Shown: positions 34,685 through 43,693 of the stretch, piece by piece | How the letters are laid out: the number at the start of each line of letters is the position of its first letter | Position numbering within the stretch: position 1 is the first letter of the stretch | Origin: Bryobacterales bacterium | GTDB taxonomy: Bacteria > Acidobacteriota > Terriglobia > Bryobacterales > UBA6623 | Direction: 5' to 3' | DNA length: 62,878 nucleotides | NCBI GenBank assembly: GCA_022824585.1 | Contig: JAJDZN010000329.1 | Location: 1-62,878, forward strand | Program-made: the position numbers and the translations under genes | Notes under the pieces: model-generated | Seen by the model: the letters and a program-made list of their open reading frames with translations, nothing else | The model's database searches: none | What the model was told of the DNA's origin: nothing

Positions 34685-36154
34685 TCAGGATAGAACCTCG
34701 TCCATCAGCACGCCCCCGTTGATGGTCGGCCGCTCGGCGCGCCCGTTGTGCAGGTACGTCAGATTGAGGTGGTTCAGGCCCAGCATGTGCAGCATGGTGG
34801 CGTGAATGTCGTGAACGTGGTACGGCTTGTCGACCGCGCGGAAGCCGATGGCATCGGTCGCGCCGATCGTCCGCCCGCCGCGAATTCCGCCGCCGGCCAT
34901 CCAGATGGTGAAGCCCCACGGATTGTGATCGCGCCCGTACTCTCCCGCGTTTTGGGCTAGGGAGTTCGTGTCGGTGAAGGGCGTCCGCCCGAACTCGCCG
35001 CCCCAGACCACCAGAGTGTCTTGCAGAAGCCCGCGAGACTTCAAGTCCTTGAGCAGGGCCGCGACCGGCTTGTCCGACACCTTGCACCATTTCTCGTGAT
35101 TGGCTTCCAGGCCGGTGTGAGCGTCCCAGCCGCTGCCGCTGCCGCAGTATACCTCTACGAATCGGACGCCGTGCTCGACGAGGCGGCGCGCGAGCAGGCA
35201 ATTGGTGCCGAACTGCCGCGTCGCATCCTCGTCAAGGCCGTACAGGCGCTTGGTCGCCTCGGACTCGCTGTTCAAATCGGTGGCCTCCGGGGCCGACGCC
35301 TGCATCCGGTAGGCGAGCTCGTACGACTCGATGCGAGCCTCCAGCTCGTTCTCCGCCGGCCACTTGTCCGCGTGCATGCTGTTGAGCTGCCGCAGCAGGT
35401 CCAGCCGGCTGCGCTGCTGCGCATCCGTGACACTGTCCGGGGGCTGCAAGTGCAGGATCGGAGGGCCGTCGTTGCGCAAGTGCGTGCCTTGGTAGGTCGC
35501 TGGCAGGAAGCCCGAGCTCCAGTTCGTCGCGCCTCCTCGCACCACCTTGTGGTCCGTCAGCACGACGAATGCCGGCAGGTCGCGATTGGCGGAGCCCAGC
35601 CCGTAACTTGTCCATGCGCCTAGCGAGGGCCGTCCCGCTAGGATCGAACCGGTGTTCATCTGCCGGTTGGCGCCGACATGGTTCACGCCGTCCGACCAGC
35701 AGGACCGGATGACCGCCAGATCGTCTACGTGCTCCGCGACATGCGGATACCAGTCCGAGACCCAAAGCCCGCTCTGGCCGTGCTGCTTCCACTCTCGTTG
35801 CGAGGCGACGAGCGGCATGCGATGCGACCCCGTCGCACTCGTGACGGGCAGGTTGAACGAGCTCGGGGTGACCTGGCCGGCTAGCTTCTCGAGTTCCGGC
35901 TTCGGGTCGAAGAGGTCGATGTGGCTGGGGCCGCCCTCCATGAACAGCCAGATGACGGCCTTTGCCCGCGGCGCGTGATGCGCTCGCTTCGCCGGCGCGG
36001 CAGCTTGGGCCGGTGCCAGAACTCCTTCGGAAGCGAGCAGGTGAGCCAGCGCGATGCTGCCCAGGCCGCTCCCGGTCCGCGACAGGAACGCGCGTCGAGA
36101 TAGCTGGGAGGCAGCCGTTCCCGGGCGATTGGTCTGTTCGGGCATGATCGGCAT
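34685..36154 (-). CDS. DUF1501 family protein (Tat-exported)
   Basis: The 489-residue protein starts with a Tat signal (SRRAFLSRTGSGLGSIALAHLLA). DUF1501 proteins are sulfatase/alkaline-phosphatase-like in fold, and the sequence shows VIWLFMEGGPSHIDLFDPKP at the start of the domain, CWSDGVNHVGANRQMNTGSILAGRPSLGAW, and DTLVVWGGEFGRTPFTD and HNPWGFTIWMAGGGI near the end, all family hallmarks. Function is unknown. The ATG overlaps the stop of the upstream DUF1549 gene in a TGATG, so the two are translationally coupled and probably work together. Confidence 0.92.
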   Translation of the reverse strand: MPIMPEQTNRPGTAASQLSRRAFLSRTGSGLGSIALAHLLASEGVLAPAQAAAPAKRAHHAPRAKAVIWLFMEGGPSHIDLFDPKPELEKLAGQVTPSSFNLPVTSATGSHRMPLVASQREWKQHGQSGLWVSDWYPHVAEHVDDLAVIRSCWSDGVNHVGANRQMNTGSILAGRPSLGAWTSYGLGSANRDLPAFVVLTDHKVVRGGATNWSSGFLPATYQGTHLRNDGPPILHLQPPDSVTDAQQRSRLDLLRQLNSMHADKWPAENELEARIESYELAYRMQASAPEATDLNSESEATKRLYGLDEDATRQFGTNCLLARRLVEHGVRFVEVYCGSGSGWDAHTGLEANHEKWCKVSDKPVAALLKDLKSRGLLQDTLVVWGGEFGRTPFTDTNSLAQNAGEYGRDHNPWGFTIWMAGGGIRGGRTIGATDAIGFRAVDKPYHVHDIHATMLHMLGLNHLNLTYLHNGRAERPTINGGVLMDEVLS

Positions 36155-38496
36155 CAGAGACTGTAGACGAACTCGTTCGAGTTCAGCAACATCAGGCAGT
36201 AGTCGACGAGCGCGGCAGCGTGCTGCGGCGACACCTCGGGCGGAAGCGGGTCGGGCACCGACGCCGGAGCGGCAGCTTCCGGCCGGTCGGCCACGATCTG
36301 CGCTTGGCGCTCCAAGAAAGTGAGGGCGACATCTTTCTCGCGGGGGTTTGGAGCGCGCCCGTAGGCGAGGCGGTTGGCCGTCTCGACCTGTTTCGCCGCG
36401 TCGGAGCCGGCGGACTCCAAGACCCGCCCGGCGAATGCCCGCGCCCATTCGGAGGGCTCGTGGGCGTTCAGCAGGGAAAGCGCCTGGGGAGCGGTCGTGG
36501 TGCGGTAGCGCTTGCCGCAAGACTCGTGCGTGTCCGGGAAATCGAAGTTCGCGAGGAAGGGCAGGGGCATGTTTCTCCGCACGAACACGTAGACGCTGCG
36601 CCTGCGGTGTGCGGCAGGCGATTCGGTCACGTCCCATCCGCCCGGCGGCTTGGGCACTCCCTCCGGCAACGGCGGAAAGACGCTCGGCCCGCCGATGGTT
36701 GGATTCAGCAGCCCGGCCACGGACAGGGCGGCGTCGCGCACGACTTCGGCTTCCAGACGCCGCGCGGGAAACTTCCAGAGCAGGCGGTTGGAGGGATCGG
36801 CCTGTTCGGCCCGAGCCGCACTGTCATCTGATGCCCCGGCCGGGTCGGGCTTCGCGGCCTGGCGGTAGGTGCTTGAGCGCACGATCGTCCGATGGAGGTG
36901 CTTGACGCTCCAGCCGCTGTCCACGAATTCCGAGGCCAGCCAGTCGAGCAGCTCCGGATGCGTGGGCCTCTCGCCCATCGCCCCGAAATCGCTGGGAGTC
37001 GCGACGATCCCGCGTCCGAAGTGGTGGTGCCAGATGCGGTTCGCCATCACCCGCGCGACCAGCGGGTTAGCCGGGTCGGTCAGCCACTTGGCAAGGGTGG
37101 ACCGCCGGCCCGTGGACCGGCCGTCCGGTGGCGGGACGACGGTCGCCGGCGCGGGGTCGAGAATCGAAAGGAACCCGGGCTGCACCTCCTCGCTGGGGTT
37201 CGTATAGAGCCCGTTGCCGAGGACATAGGTCGCCGGCGGGTTCGAGCTGACGTCGTAGATTCCCGTGCCGCGCGGCAAATCGGCAGGCTTGAGGTGTGCG
37301 AACTTCGCCAGCTCGGCCTCGAGTTCTTCGAATCGCTCCTTGGCCTCCCCCTTGACCCTTCTCGCCCTGCCCCGGAAGCCGGGGTCTAGGTACGGCTTGG
37401 GCTCGATCGGGCACGTTCCGCAGACCTTCGTGCTCAGCAGGCTAGCCATCCATTCCTGATCCGGATCCCGCCGGTCCGCCGGAGTCTCGATAGCCTCGAT
37501 GACGTAATCCGGGTAGCGATGGAGGAGCTGTTTCGGGGTAAATTTTCGCAGCGGCTCGAGGAGCTCGTACATCTCCTGCCAAATCGCCGCTGTCTTCTCT
37601 TCCCAGATCGCCAGCTTGCGCTCGTACTCCCTGTACTCGGCCGCAGGCACCATGGGGAAGGAATTGACGTGGTTGACGCTTGCAAAGAACGCTTGCAGGC
37701 GGTAGTAGTCGCGCTGCGTGATCGGATCAAACTTGTGGTCGTGGCACTGGGCGCATCCAAAGGTGAGCCCCAAGAACGTGGATCCGACGACGCTGGTGAT
37801 GTCGTGCAGCGTTTCCTGCCGCGCCAGCAGAAGGTCCTTCTGGTTCGGCTCTTCGGCATAGTTCCGGTTGAATGCAGTGGCGATCCGGGCGTCCGGTCGC
37901 TCTGGCCACAGCTCGTCCCCTGCGATCTGTTCCTGCACGAACGTGTCGTAGGGCTTGTCGGCGTTGAAGGCGTCGCTGACATAGTCCCTGTAGCGCCAGG
38001 CGTTGGGCCGGGTGATGTCCTGTTCGAAACCCCCGCTCTCCGCGTAGCGAGCCAAGTCGAGCCAGTGGCGGCCCCAGCGCTCCCCGTAGTGGGGCGACGC
38101 CAGGAGGCGCTCGACCAGCCTCTCGTAGGCTTCCGGGGAATCGTCCGCGACGAATGCGGACACGTCCTCGGGCGAGGGTGGCAGGCCGGTCAGATCGAAG
38201 AAGAGCCGTCGGACGAGGGCCGCCTTGTTGGCTTGCGGAGATGGTGCCAAGCTCTCGTCGGAGAGCTTGGCCATCACAAACGCGTCCACCGGGTTGCGGA
38301 TCCAAGCCTCGCCGGAAATCGCTGGCGGGCTCGGGCGCTCGACCGGCTGGAGCGCCCAGTAGGCGCGCTGCTCGGATGAGAAAGAGATCTCGCGGGCGGG
38401 CTCGGAGTAGGCCGGCAGTGCTGCCACCATCAATAGCGGCACTGCTAGCGCTGCAGCTGTTGCGGGGTGCCGGCTTGATCCAGACAACTCACTCAC
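36154..38496 (-). CDS. DUF1549/DUF1553 (PSCyt2-PSD1) secreted protein
   Basis: The 780-residue protein has a signal peptide (AAALAVPLLMVAALPAYS). DUF1549 covers about 65-275, with NPVDAFVMAKL, RRLFFDLTGLPPSPEDV, HYGERWGRHWLDLARYAESGG and FGCAQCHDHKFDPITQRDYYRL, which has a CxxCH site. DUF1553 covers about 475-740, with RSTLAKWLTDPANPLVARVMANRIWHHHFGRGIV and RTIVRSSTYRQ. These pairs are typical of Planctomycetota and also occur in Acidobacteriota; roles in polysaccharide breakdown have been proposed but not shown. It starts with GTG 38496 and lacks a clear ribosome site. Confidence 0.93.
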   Translation of the reverse strand: MSELSGSSRHPATAAALAVPLLMVAALPAYSEPAREISFSSEQRAYWALQPVERPSPPAISGEAWIRNPVDAFVMAKLSDESLAPSPQANKAALVRRLFFDLTGLPPSPEDVSAFVADDSPEAYERLVERLLASPHYGERWGRHWLDLARYAESGGFEQDITRPNAWRYRDYVSDAFNADKPYDTFVQEQIAGDELWPERPDARIATAFNRNYAEEPNQKDLLLARQETLHDITSVVGSTFLGLTFGCAQCHDHKFDPITQRDYYRLQAFFASVNHVNSFPMVPAAEYREYERKLAIWEEKTAAIWQEMYELLEPLRKFTPKQLLHRYPDYVIEAIETPADRRDPDQEWMASLLSTKVCGTCPIEPKPYLDPGFRGRARRVKGEAKERFEELEAELAKFAHLKPADLPRGTGIYDVSSNPPATYVLGNGLYTNPSEEVQPGFLSILDPAPATVVPPPDGRSTGRRSTLAKWLTDPANPLVARVMANRIWHHHFGRGIVATPSDFGAMGERPTHPELLDWLASEFVDSGWSVKHLHRTIVRSSTYRQAAKPDPAGASDDSAARAEQADPSNRLLWKFPARRLEAEVVRDAALSVAGLLNPTIGGPSVFPPLPEGVPKPPGGWDVTESPAAHRRRSVYVFVRRNMPLPFLANFDFPDTHESCGKRYRTTTAPQALSLLNAHEPSEWARAFAGRVLESAGSDAAKQVETANRLAYGRAPNPREKDVALTFLERQAQIVADRPEAAAPASVPDPLPPEVSPQHAAALVDYCLMLLNSNEFVYSL

Positions 38497-38690
38497 CGGA
38501 TCACCGCTGGCCCGGAGGCCTGGGCCGTCGGCGGTCTGCGTTCATTGTATATAAGCCGACCTAGATATTGGGCTCTTGGTCTTGCATGTTCGCCCAACCG
38601 CTGAACCGTTTGCGGCGCTGATACCGATATGGGGCCTGAGGTCTCCAGCGGACCCGCCAGCTCGAAGCTAGCACCTGTCCGAATGCGGGA

Positions 38691-40025
38691 TCAGTGCAGA
38701 TTGATCTTGACGCGATCCACTCCGTACCATTCGTAACCGGACGGATTCCAATGCACCGAACCGTAGTCCGGCTGGGACCGCCCGTAGGCATCGAACGCTC
38801 GCACGCGGAGATCTTCGACCGTGCCGCCGGGCCTGAGCAGTCCGTTCCCCTCGTACCAAAGCGTCGCGTGCCATGGATGCCAGCCATAAGGGCTCAGCGG
38901 CGTTTCGAGATTCACTCGGCACCATGTGTTCCCGCCATCCGTGGAAAGCTCGGCAGCGACAATCTCCGTCCGTCCGTCGTTCCATGCGACGCCGCTGACC
39001 TTGAAAGGGCCGGGAAAGCGGCGCTCTTCTTCTGTAGGCTCCCAGATGACGCTCTTGATCTTCTGGTGCCAAGTCGAGTTGGTGGTCTCTTCGGTCACTT
39101 CCGGAGCAGTTCCCGGCTCGATCCGATCTCGAAACGTGCGGTATCTCTGCGCGTGGTGGCGGCTGGACGAACGGTCTTCCTCAAACCGCAGCCGGCTCAG
39201 CCACTTCACATTCATGGACCCGTAGTAGCCCGGTATCACCAGGCGCAGCGGACCGCCGTGGATGGCCGGTATGGGTTCGCCGTTCATGCTCGTCGCAAGC
39301 AGCGCGGTGTCCAGCACATCCTCTAGCGGGACGCTCTGTTCATAGTCGTCGTCCGCCGGCGTCGCCGCCGGATCATGCCCCTCGGCCGTGACGAACCTAG
39401 CACTTGCGCTCACTCGCAAGTCGAGCGAGCCGAGCAAGTCTCTCAGGCGAACCCCCGCCCAAGAGACTTGGGCCATCCCGCCGCGTCGCCACTGCGTGCC
39501 CGATGTCATGGCGGATCGCGCGTAGAAGGCGCGGCCGTTGCCTGCGCACTGCAGCACCGCGACCGTCAGGGTCTGCTCGACCCGCATCAGTTCCGACAAG
39601 CTGACCGTCCGCGCTGGCGTCACCAGACCGCTCAATTCGAGGTTCCAGCTCTCGGATGGGTACGGAGCCAGAGTCAGGGCTCCGGGCAGGACTTGGTTGT
39701 TGCGCACGAACATGTACTCTTTCGGCGTCAGCGTATGCTCCCGCAGCAACTCGACCGGAGTCTCCAAGACCGCCGACTCGGCGTCGTGGACGATCATTCG
39801 TGGATCCTTGCCGATGGCCGACAGGAATCGCTGCGAGTCCTGTGCCGACATGGGACGTGGTGCCACCGGAAGGAGTCGACTGCCAACCGAGATCCCGCCA
39901 AGTCCTTGCAGGAACTTTCGCCGTCCAAGCCGTCTGCAAAATGTCCCGGCGCGATATGTTGCAGCACGTCGCGGTGGGTTCGGCACCGGATTTGTGAGCT
40001 CTCTCGCCCGTTTGGAGGACCGCAC
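38691..40025 (-). CDS. Sulfite-oxidase-family molybdopterin enzyme (Tat-exported)
   Basis: The protein has a Tat signal at about 30-55 (RRLGRRKFLQGLGGISVG). The molybdopterin domain follows (about 90-300) with LTVAVLQCAGNGRAFY, whose Cys should bind molybdenum, and GGPLRLVIPGYYGSMNVKWL. The C-terminal dimerisation domain (about 320-440) has KVSGVAWNDGRTEIVAAELSTDGG and SVHWNPSGYEWYGV. This is the sulfite oxidase/SorA layout, without a heme domain, so an external electron acceptor is needed. GTG 40025 gives 444 residues; GTG 39986 is an alternative, since the Tat motif lies unusually far from the first start. Confidence 0.88.
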   Translation of the reverse strand: MRSSKRARELTNPVPNPPRRAATYRAGTFCRRLGRRKFLQGLGGISVGSRLLPVAPRPMSAQDSQRFLSAIGKDPRMIVHDAESAVLETPVELLREHTLTPKEYMFVRNNQVLPGALTLAPYPSESWNLELSGLVTPARTVSLSELMRVEQTLTVAVLQCAGNGRAFYARSAMTSGTQWRRGGMAQVSWAGVRLRDLLGSLDLRVSASARFVTAEGHDPAATPADDDYEQSVPLEDVLDTALLATSMNGEPIPAIHGGPLRLVIPGYYGSMNVKWLSRLRFEEDRSSSRHHAQRYRTFRDRIEPGTAPEVTEETTNSTWHQKIKSVIWEPTEEERRFPGPFKVSGVAWNDGRTEIVAAELSTDGGNTWCRVNLETPLSPYGWHPWHATLWYEGNGLLRPGGTVEDLRVRAFDAYGRSQPDYGSVHWNPSGYEWYGVDRVKINLH

Positions 40026-40049
40026 ATCGAAATGCTAGCACCAGTCCCC

Positions 40050-40200
40050 GCTCAGTGGCCCGAACTCTGCACGCTTGTCGACTCCACCAACCAGCCTGCC
40101 GAACTGAGAGGTTCGCCATCCACGCCGCGACAGTCGGCGTCGGTTCGGTCGCATCGGTCCGGACGCGACATTCGTGTCTGGGACGAGCGTGAGAGGCTGA
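40050..40200 (-). pseudogene. Remnant of a PIN-domain toxin (FitB/VapC-like)
   Basis: Directly after the antitoxin remnant, the minus strand reads VPDTNVASGPMRP in one frame and, after a one-base shift, TEPTPTVAAWMANLS in the next. PIN toxins begin with this pattern (DTNVVSELMRP, then xPxVxAWL). After that the similarity fades into broken fragments such as LVESTSVQSSG. No start codon precedes DTN at the right distance. It is a decayed gene, not an expressed toxin. Confidence 0.55.
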
Positions 40201-40445
40201 TCAGAAAAACTCCGGAGGCCCATGCATAGGGCCACGCTAGGGAAGTTCGAGTTCGACGCTGCCGAAAGGCGCGAAGCAATCGCGGGTGAACTTCGCTAGG
40301 ACCCAACGGCCCGCCCGGCCTCCATGCACAGTGTCGCGCAGGGTGATTCTAACCTCCTCTTCTATGGAACGGCGGCGCACAGCTGCGAGCTGCGCAGCCG
40401 CACTTTCAAGTCATCGTCGAACTTGCCGGTCCTAATGCTCGCCAT
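40201..40445 (-). pseudogene. Frameshifted FitA-like ribbon-helix-helix antitoxin
   Basis: From ATG 40445 (with GAGGTG upstream) the minus strand encodes MASIRTGKFDDDLKVRLR, the start of a FitA-like antitoxin. A one-base frameshift near codon 18 then gives AQLAAVRRRSIEEEVRITLR and, further on, FAPFGSVELELP. A TAG at 40239-40237 breaks the C-terminus, and the same frame continues as RGPMHGPPEFF to a TGA at 40203, matching the usual PREPMREPPxF end. So the gene carries one frameshift and one premature stop. The toxin remnant follows at once, the normal order. Confidence 0.7.
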
Positions 40446-40586
40446 CGGTCACACCTCTATGGTGTTTGCGGCTGTGGAGGGTTACCCGCGGATTCAGCCT
40501 GAAGTCGACACCCGGTTCGCTCGCGAGGAAGTCGGTGCATATGGGCGGCGGGCCGGGCCCTGTGGACAGAGCCCGCTTACTTCGAA

Positions 40587-41471
40587 TTGCCTTCGCCTCA
40601 TCGGGTCGAGGAGCTGCGGCTACAAGACGGTGCCGTGATCCTGTTGCGGCAGCACGGGAATCCAGACGGCCCACGCCTAGTGGTGAGCTCGGGCAACGGT
40701 CTCGCTATAGACCTCTATTTCCCGTACTGGTCGCTTTTGCTCGACAAGTTCGACTTGTTGCTGTTCAACCTTCGAAATCAAGGCGCGAACCCGCTGGGTG
40801 AGAGGTCGCACCACACCATTCCTTCCTTTCGCAGAGATTTTGAGGCAGTGTGTCAGACGGTGGATCGGGCATTCGGCGTGCACCCGAAAGCTGGTGTCTT
40901 TCATTCCGTCTCGAGCTTAGCGGCGGTCTTGTCACCGTCCCTCGAGAGCGAGTTCTCAGCTCTCGTCTGTTTCGATCCACCTTTCTGTGCGTCAGAGTCC
41001 AAGCACCGGATCTTCGAATCTGCATGTCGGCAGGCGGCCATGAGAACTCGCAATCGGCTCGGTCTGTTTCCAAGCGAATGGAAATTCGTAAAGCTCATGA
41101 ACGCTTCGCCAGGAATGGCGCGCTTGGTTCCGAACGTGGCGGAGTTGATGGCGCGGACTACCCTCCGATATGTGCCAGACGGAGCCTTCGAACTTCGGTG
41201 CCCGCCCAATTACGAGGCCCAGATCTTGGCTGCTATGCCCACGTTCTCGCGCATGGTCGATGTAGAGTTCTTCCCTTTGCCGACAAAGGTGATCGGCGCG
41301 GATCCAAGCATCCGTCACTATTTCCTGCCACCGTGTGACCTTAGCCATGTCGAGTCCGTTGACTTTGAGTCGATCCCCGGCACCACTCATCTCGCCCAAC
41401 TTGAACGGCCAGCGGAATGTGCACGCCTGACCACTGATTTCCTCAGCAGGATCGGTTTCAGTGCTGATTGA
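40587..41471 (+). CDS. Alpha/beta hydrolase
   Basis: The 294-residue protein resembles alpha/beta hydrolases with RQHGNPDGPRLVVSSGNGLAIDLYFPYW (oxyanion region) and FNLRNQGANP. The nucleophile elbow is unusual: GVFHSVSSLAAV in place of GxSxG. The acid/His end is VIGADPS and IPGTTHLAQLERP. TTG 40587 is the first usual start, but the frame reads family-like residues before it (TEPAYFE), back to a CTG at 40560, so the true start may be non-standard or lost. It is the only plus-strand gene in this accessory region. Its substrate is unknown. It may belong to the PKS locus as a release or editing enzyme, but the opposite strand weakens that. Confidence 0.7.
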   Translation: MPSPHRVEELRLQDGAVILLRQHGNPDGPRLVVSSGNGLAIDLYFPYWSLLLDKFDLLLFNLRNQGANPLGERSHHTIPSFRRDFEAVCQTVDRAFGVHPKAGVFHSVSSLAAVLSPSLESEFSALVCFDPPFCASESKHRIFESACRQAAMRTRNRLGLFPSEWKFVKLMNASPGMARLVPNVAELMARTTLRYVPDGAFELRCPPNYEAQILAAMPTFSRMVDVEFFPLPTKVIGADPSIRHYFLPPCDLSHVESVDFESIPGTTHLAQLERPAECARLTTDFLSRIGFSAD

Positions 41472-41920
41472 TGGGCTCAATCAACATGCCGCCCAGTCAG
41501 CCGGCAGGCGCACGCGGCCGCACAGCGGGGCTCTCCGAGGGCCTCGAGCCAGTACGAAGCGCTCGGCGTGTTGGAAAGAGCAATTCTCCAAATCGCCCGC
41601 CGTCGATGATTTGGCGCGGCACTTCGACCCGTGCCCAAGAATTTCCCCAAGACCTTTCCATTCACAGCGAGTTGCCGACGATGGGAATCCAGAGAACATC
41701 CGGAGATGAGGCAACACGCCGACATGAACAATTGTCGCTAGGCACGGTTGCCTTGCCCAACGACTTGTCTGTCTGGATTCGCAAGCAAGCCTCGATCCTC
41801 AACTCCAATCGCTCCGCTGGTGTTCCTCGCTCGGCCGGCCCTCTGCTGATCGGCGACCAAGCCGCTGTGCCCGAGGTGGTACGATGTGCCCCGGGGCCTC
41901 ATTTCTGATACAACTGCCCC
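41472..41920. other. Intergenic stretch, nothing recognised
   Basis: Between the hydrolase and sulfotransferase stops, both strands hold only short frames without family resemblance. No transposase, tRNA or attachment-site pattern was seen. Confidence 0.5.
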
Positions 41921-43069
41921 TTACTGCGGTTCTGGCGCGCTATACCCCCACTCCTTTACCGCAAAACCCCAAGCGTCATTTACCCGGTCAATCGCTGACT
42001 TGCTAATCTTGTAACGATTTTTCTTGTAGTCTGATATGGAGCGAATATATTCAGAAATGTGGCCCTTGTGTTGTTCCCATTCGCGGAGATCGAGTTGTGT
42101 ATAAACCCGCTCAAGTTCAGGAATTGGATTTGCAATTAGATCTTCATATCGCACTTCAATCAAGTTTCCTGACGGAATCAGCTTACGGTCTTGGAGGTAT
42201 GAATTCAGTCCGATCGTATAGTACATGATGCCAAAGTTCTCGATTTCTTTGTCCGAATAGTCTAATCCAAAGGAGAGCTGTCGCATTGCATTGCACAAGG
42301 ATTGGTATAGCAGAAATGGATTCCTCACAATGTGGATGAACTTCATGCTTGGGAAGATCTTGAGAATTGCAGGTATTCTGAAAATGCTTAACGGATTCTT
42401 GAGTATGATTCGACGCCTCTTGGAATAATATTGGGCCTTGCGTACGACGTCAAGATAGGTTTTTCTCCACTCGATGAATTCTTCGGATTTCAGTCCATAC
42501 ATAAGGACATACTTGCCAAAATATTCCGTTGAGAGTCTCGGGAACCACATTGCATGGTAGAACGACATATGGCTCAAGTTGGCTATCGCAAATTCTTCCT
42601 CTTGTGGGTGCTCCAGTGCGAATTCTACGCTGTCCATTGGTCGATTGCTTGGAAGATGCTTTGCAACCCACCGTTGGAGTGTTTCTCCCCCGCTCAGACA
42701 ACACTCCGGTGCAATCGCTTGAAACGTGGAGACGAACCCGTGTCTTGGATCTTGAGCGAGCAAGTTGTGCAAGTGAGTAGTCCCACTGCGTGGGAGGCCC
42801 AGAATCGTCAGCGGGGCCTCCTCGATCGGTGTTCTGGCAATCCGTTGGTCGAATTGAATGCGCTCGGCCCACTTCAAGGGGCTCGCCAGGATGCTGGTCA
42901 GAAGCTGCTGTGCTAAGTGAGGCCAATGACGAAGTTGTGATCCGTTGTGTTCCCAAAGCAGTCGAATCCACACCTTGGGCGGAATGAACGGGAACATATA
43001 TGAGAGGCTTGGCACCCCGGACGGTTGGCGACGGTCCGCAGTGCTGCCCGAGACGAGAGGTTCACTCAT
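41921..43069 (-). CDS. Sulfotransferase
   Basis: The 382-residue protein is a PAPS-dependent sulfotransferase of the large bacterial family. The 5'-phosphosulfate loop is LTILGLPRSGTTHLHNLLAQDP, and the 3'-phosphate site is MKFIHIVRNPFLLYQSL with Arg and Ser. IILKNPLS between them is also conserved. It would put a sulfate on a hydroxyl or amine. ATG 43069 is used; ATG 43000 (MFPFIPPKVW) is possible, and the frame is open to 43201. The second half is clearly richer in A+T than anything near it, with codons such as ATA, AAT and TTT, a sign of recent transfer. It lies downstream of the PKS on the same strand, so it may modify the polyketide. Confidence 0.88.
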   Translation of the reverse strand: MSEPLVSGSTADRRQPSGVPSLSYMFPFIPPKVWIRLLWEHNGSQLRHWPHLAQQLLTSILASPLKWAERIQFDQRIARTPIEEAPLTILGLPRSGTTHLHNLLAQDPRHGFVSTFQAIAPECCLSGGETLQRWVAKHLPSNRPMDSVEFALEHPQEEEFAIANLSHMSFYHAMWFPRLSTEYFGKYVLMYGLKSEEFIEWRKTYLDVVRKAQYYSKRRRIILKNPLSIFRIPAILKIFPSMKFIHIVRNPFLLYQSLCNAMRQLSFGLDYSDKEIENFGIMYYTIGLNSYLQDRKLIPSGNLIEVRYEDLIANPIPELERVYTQLDLREWEQHKGHISEYIRSISDYKKNRYKISKSAIDRVNDAWGFAVKEWGYSAPEPQ

Positions 43070-43693
43070 GGCTACACGACACCTAGCAGCCGCTTCATCT
43101 CGCCTTGCACTGCCATTGCCTCCGAACCTGGCCAGTCCGCAAAAGCGCTCAAGGCTGCTGCGGAAGCGGGCTGAACTCCTCGCGAGTAGTCCGTTGCACA
43201 AGACGGACGGCAGCAGAGGGTTTGCTGGCGGATTAGGTCGCGGTCAATGCCGGGTCTAGTGGCCCAATCAGCCCGATGCGCACTCATCCCAGAGCGAACG
43301 CCTGCAGCCACCTCAACGGAAACCCTTGGCGAGCCAGCGCGGTGCGGATTGACGCTCCGGCATGGTAGGAGCAGGCTCCCTGCGCCATCTCGCACGACAC
43401 CTGCCCGGCTGCCATGGGGTGCTTCCAGCATCACGCCGCCAGTCGGTCTCGGTCGTGACGGACTCGTACGTCCGGGCTTCTGGTGTTGAATTTGGCTGGC
43501 GAATGCCAGATGCCACCGGCGGCCGCTGGCGTCACCGCTGCTCGCAGGCCGTGGGCTAGGACTAGCCAGCCTGACCGAAGCCTCCCGACCAGCTGCGTTC
43601 GAGCAACTCCGTGCTGTTCCAAGGTACCGCAGTTGGCCTATACGATCTGTTGACGTGCGATCCACCATCGAGATTCCCTTGAGTTCGCAACCG
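43070..43693. other. Gap between PKS stop and sulfotransferase, nothing recognised
   Basis: I read the minus strand here for a continuation of the PKS module (DH, KR, ACP, TE) and found none; frames are short and without motifs. Base composition is intermediate between the PKS and the sulfotransferase. No terminator hairpin with a T-run was seen after the PKS stop. Confidence 0.5.

Noticed and set aside
38520..38560. TATATAC-like sequence as a promoter for the DUF1549 gene
   Set aside because: No -35 partner at proper spacing on the minus strand, so it was not listed.
40222..40299. A 25-codon plus-strand frame with GGAGG in front
   Set aside because: It overlaps the antitoxin remnant on the other strand, and the Shine-Dalgarno-like bases lie only 3 nt from the ATG.
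40324..40638. A 104-codon plus-strand frame before the hydrolase
   Set aside because: It is opposite the antitoxin remnant, which explains part of this DNA better, and the peptide shows no motif.
41468..41908. A 146-codon plus-strand frame between hydrolase and sulfotransferase
   Set aside because: No motif, no ribosome site and uneven composition. Left as intergenic.
43070..43693. Possible lost DH/KR/ACP of PKS module 3
   Set aside because: Read in all minus frames and no DH, KR or ACP motif was found, so the truncation is not a simple nearby frameshift.
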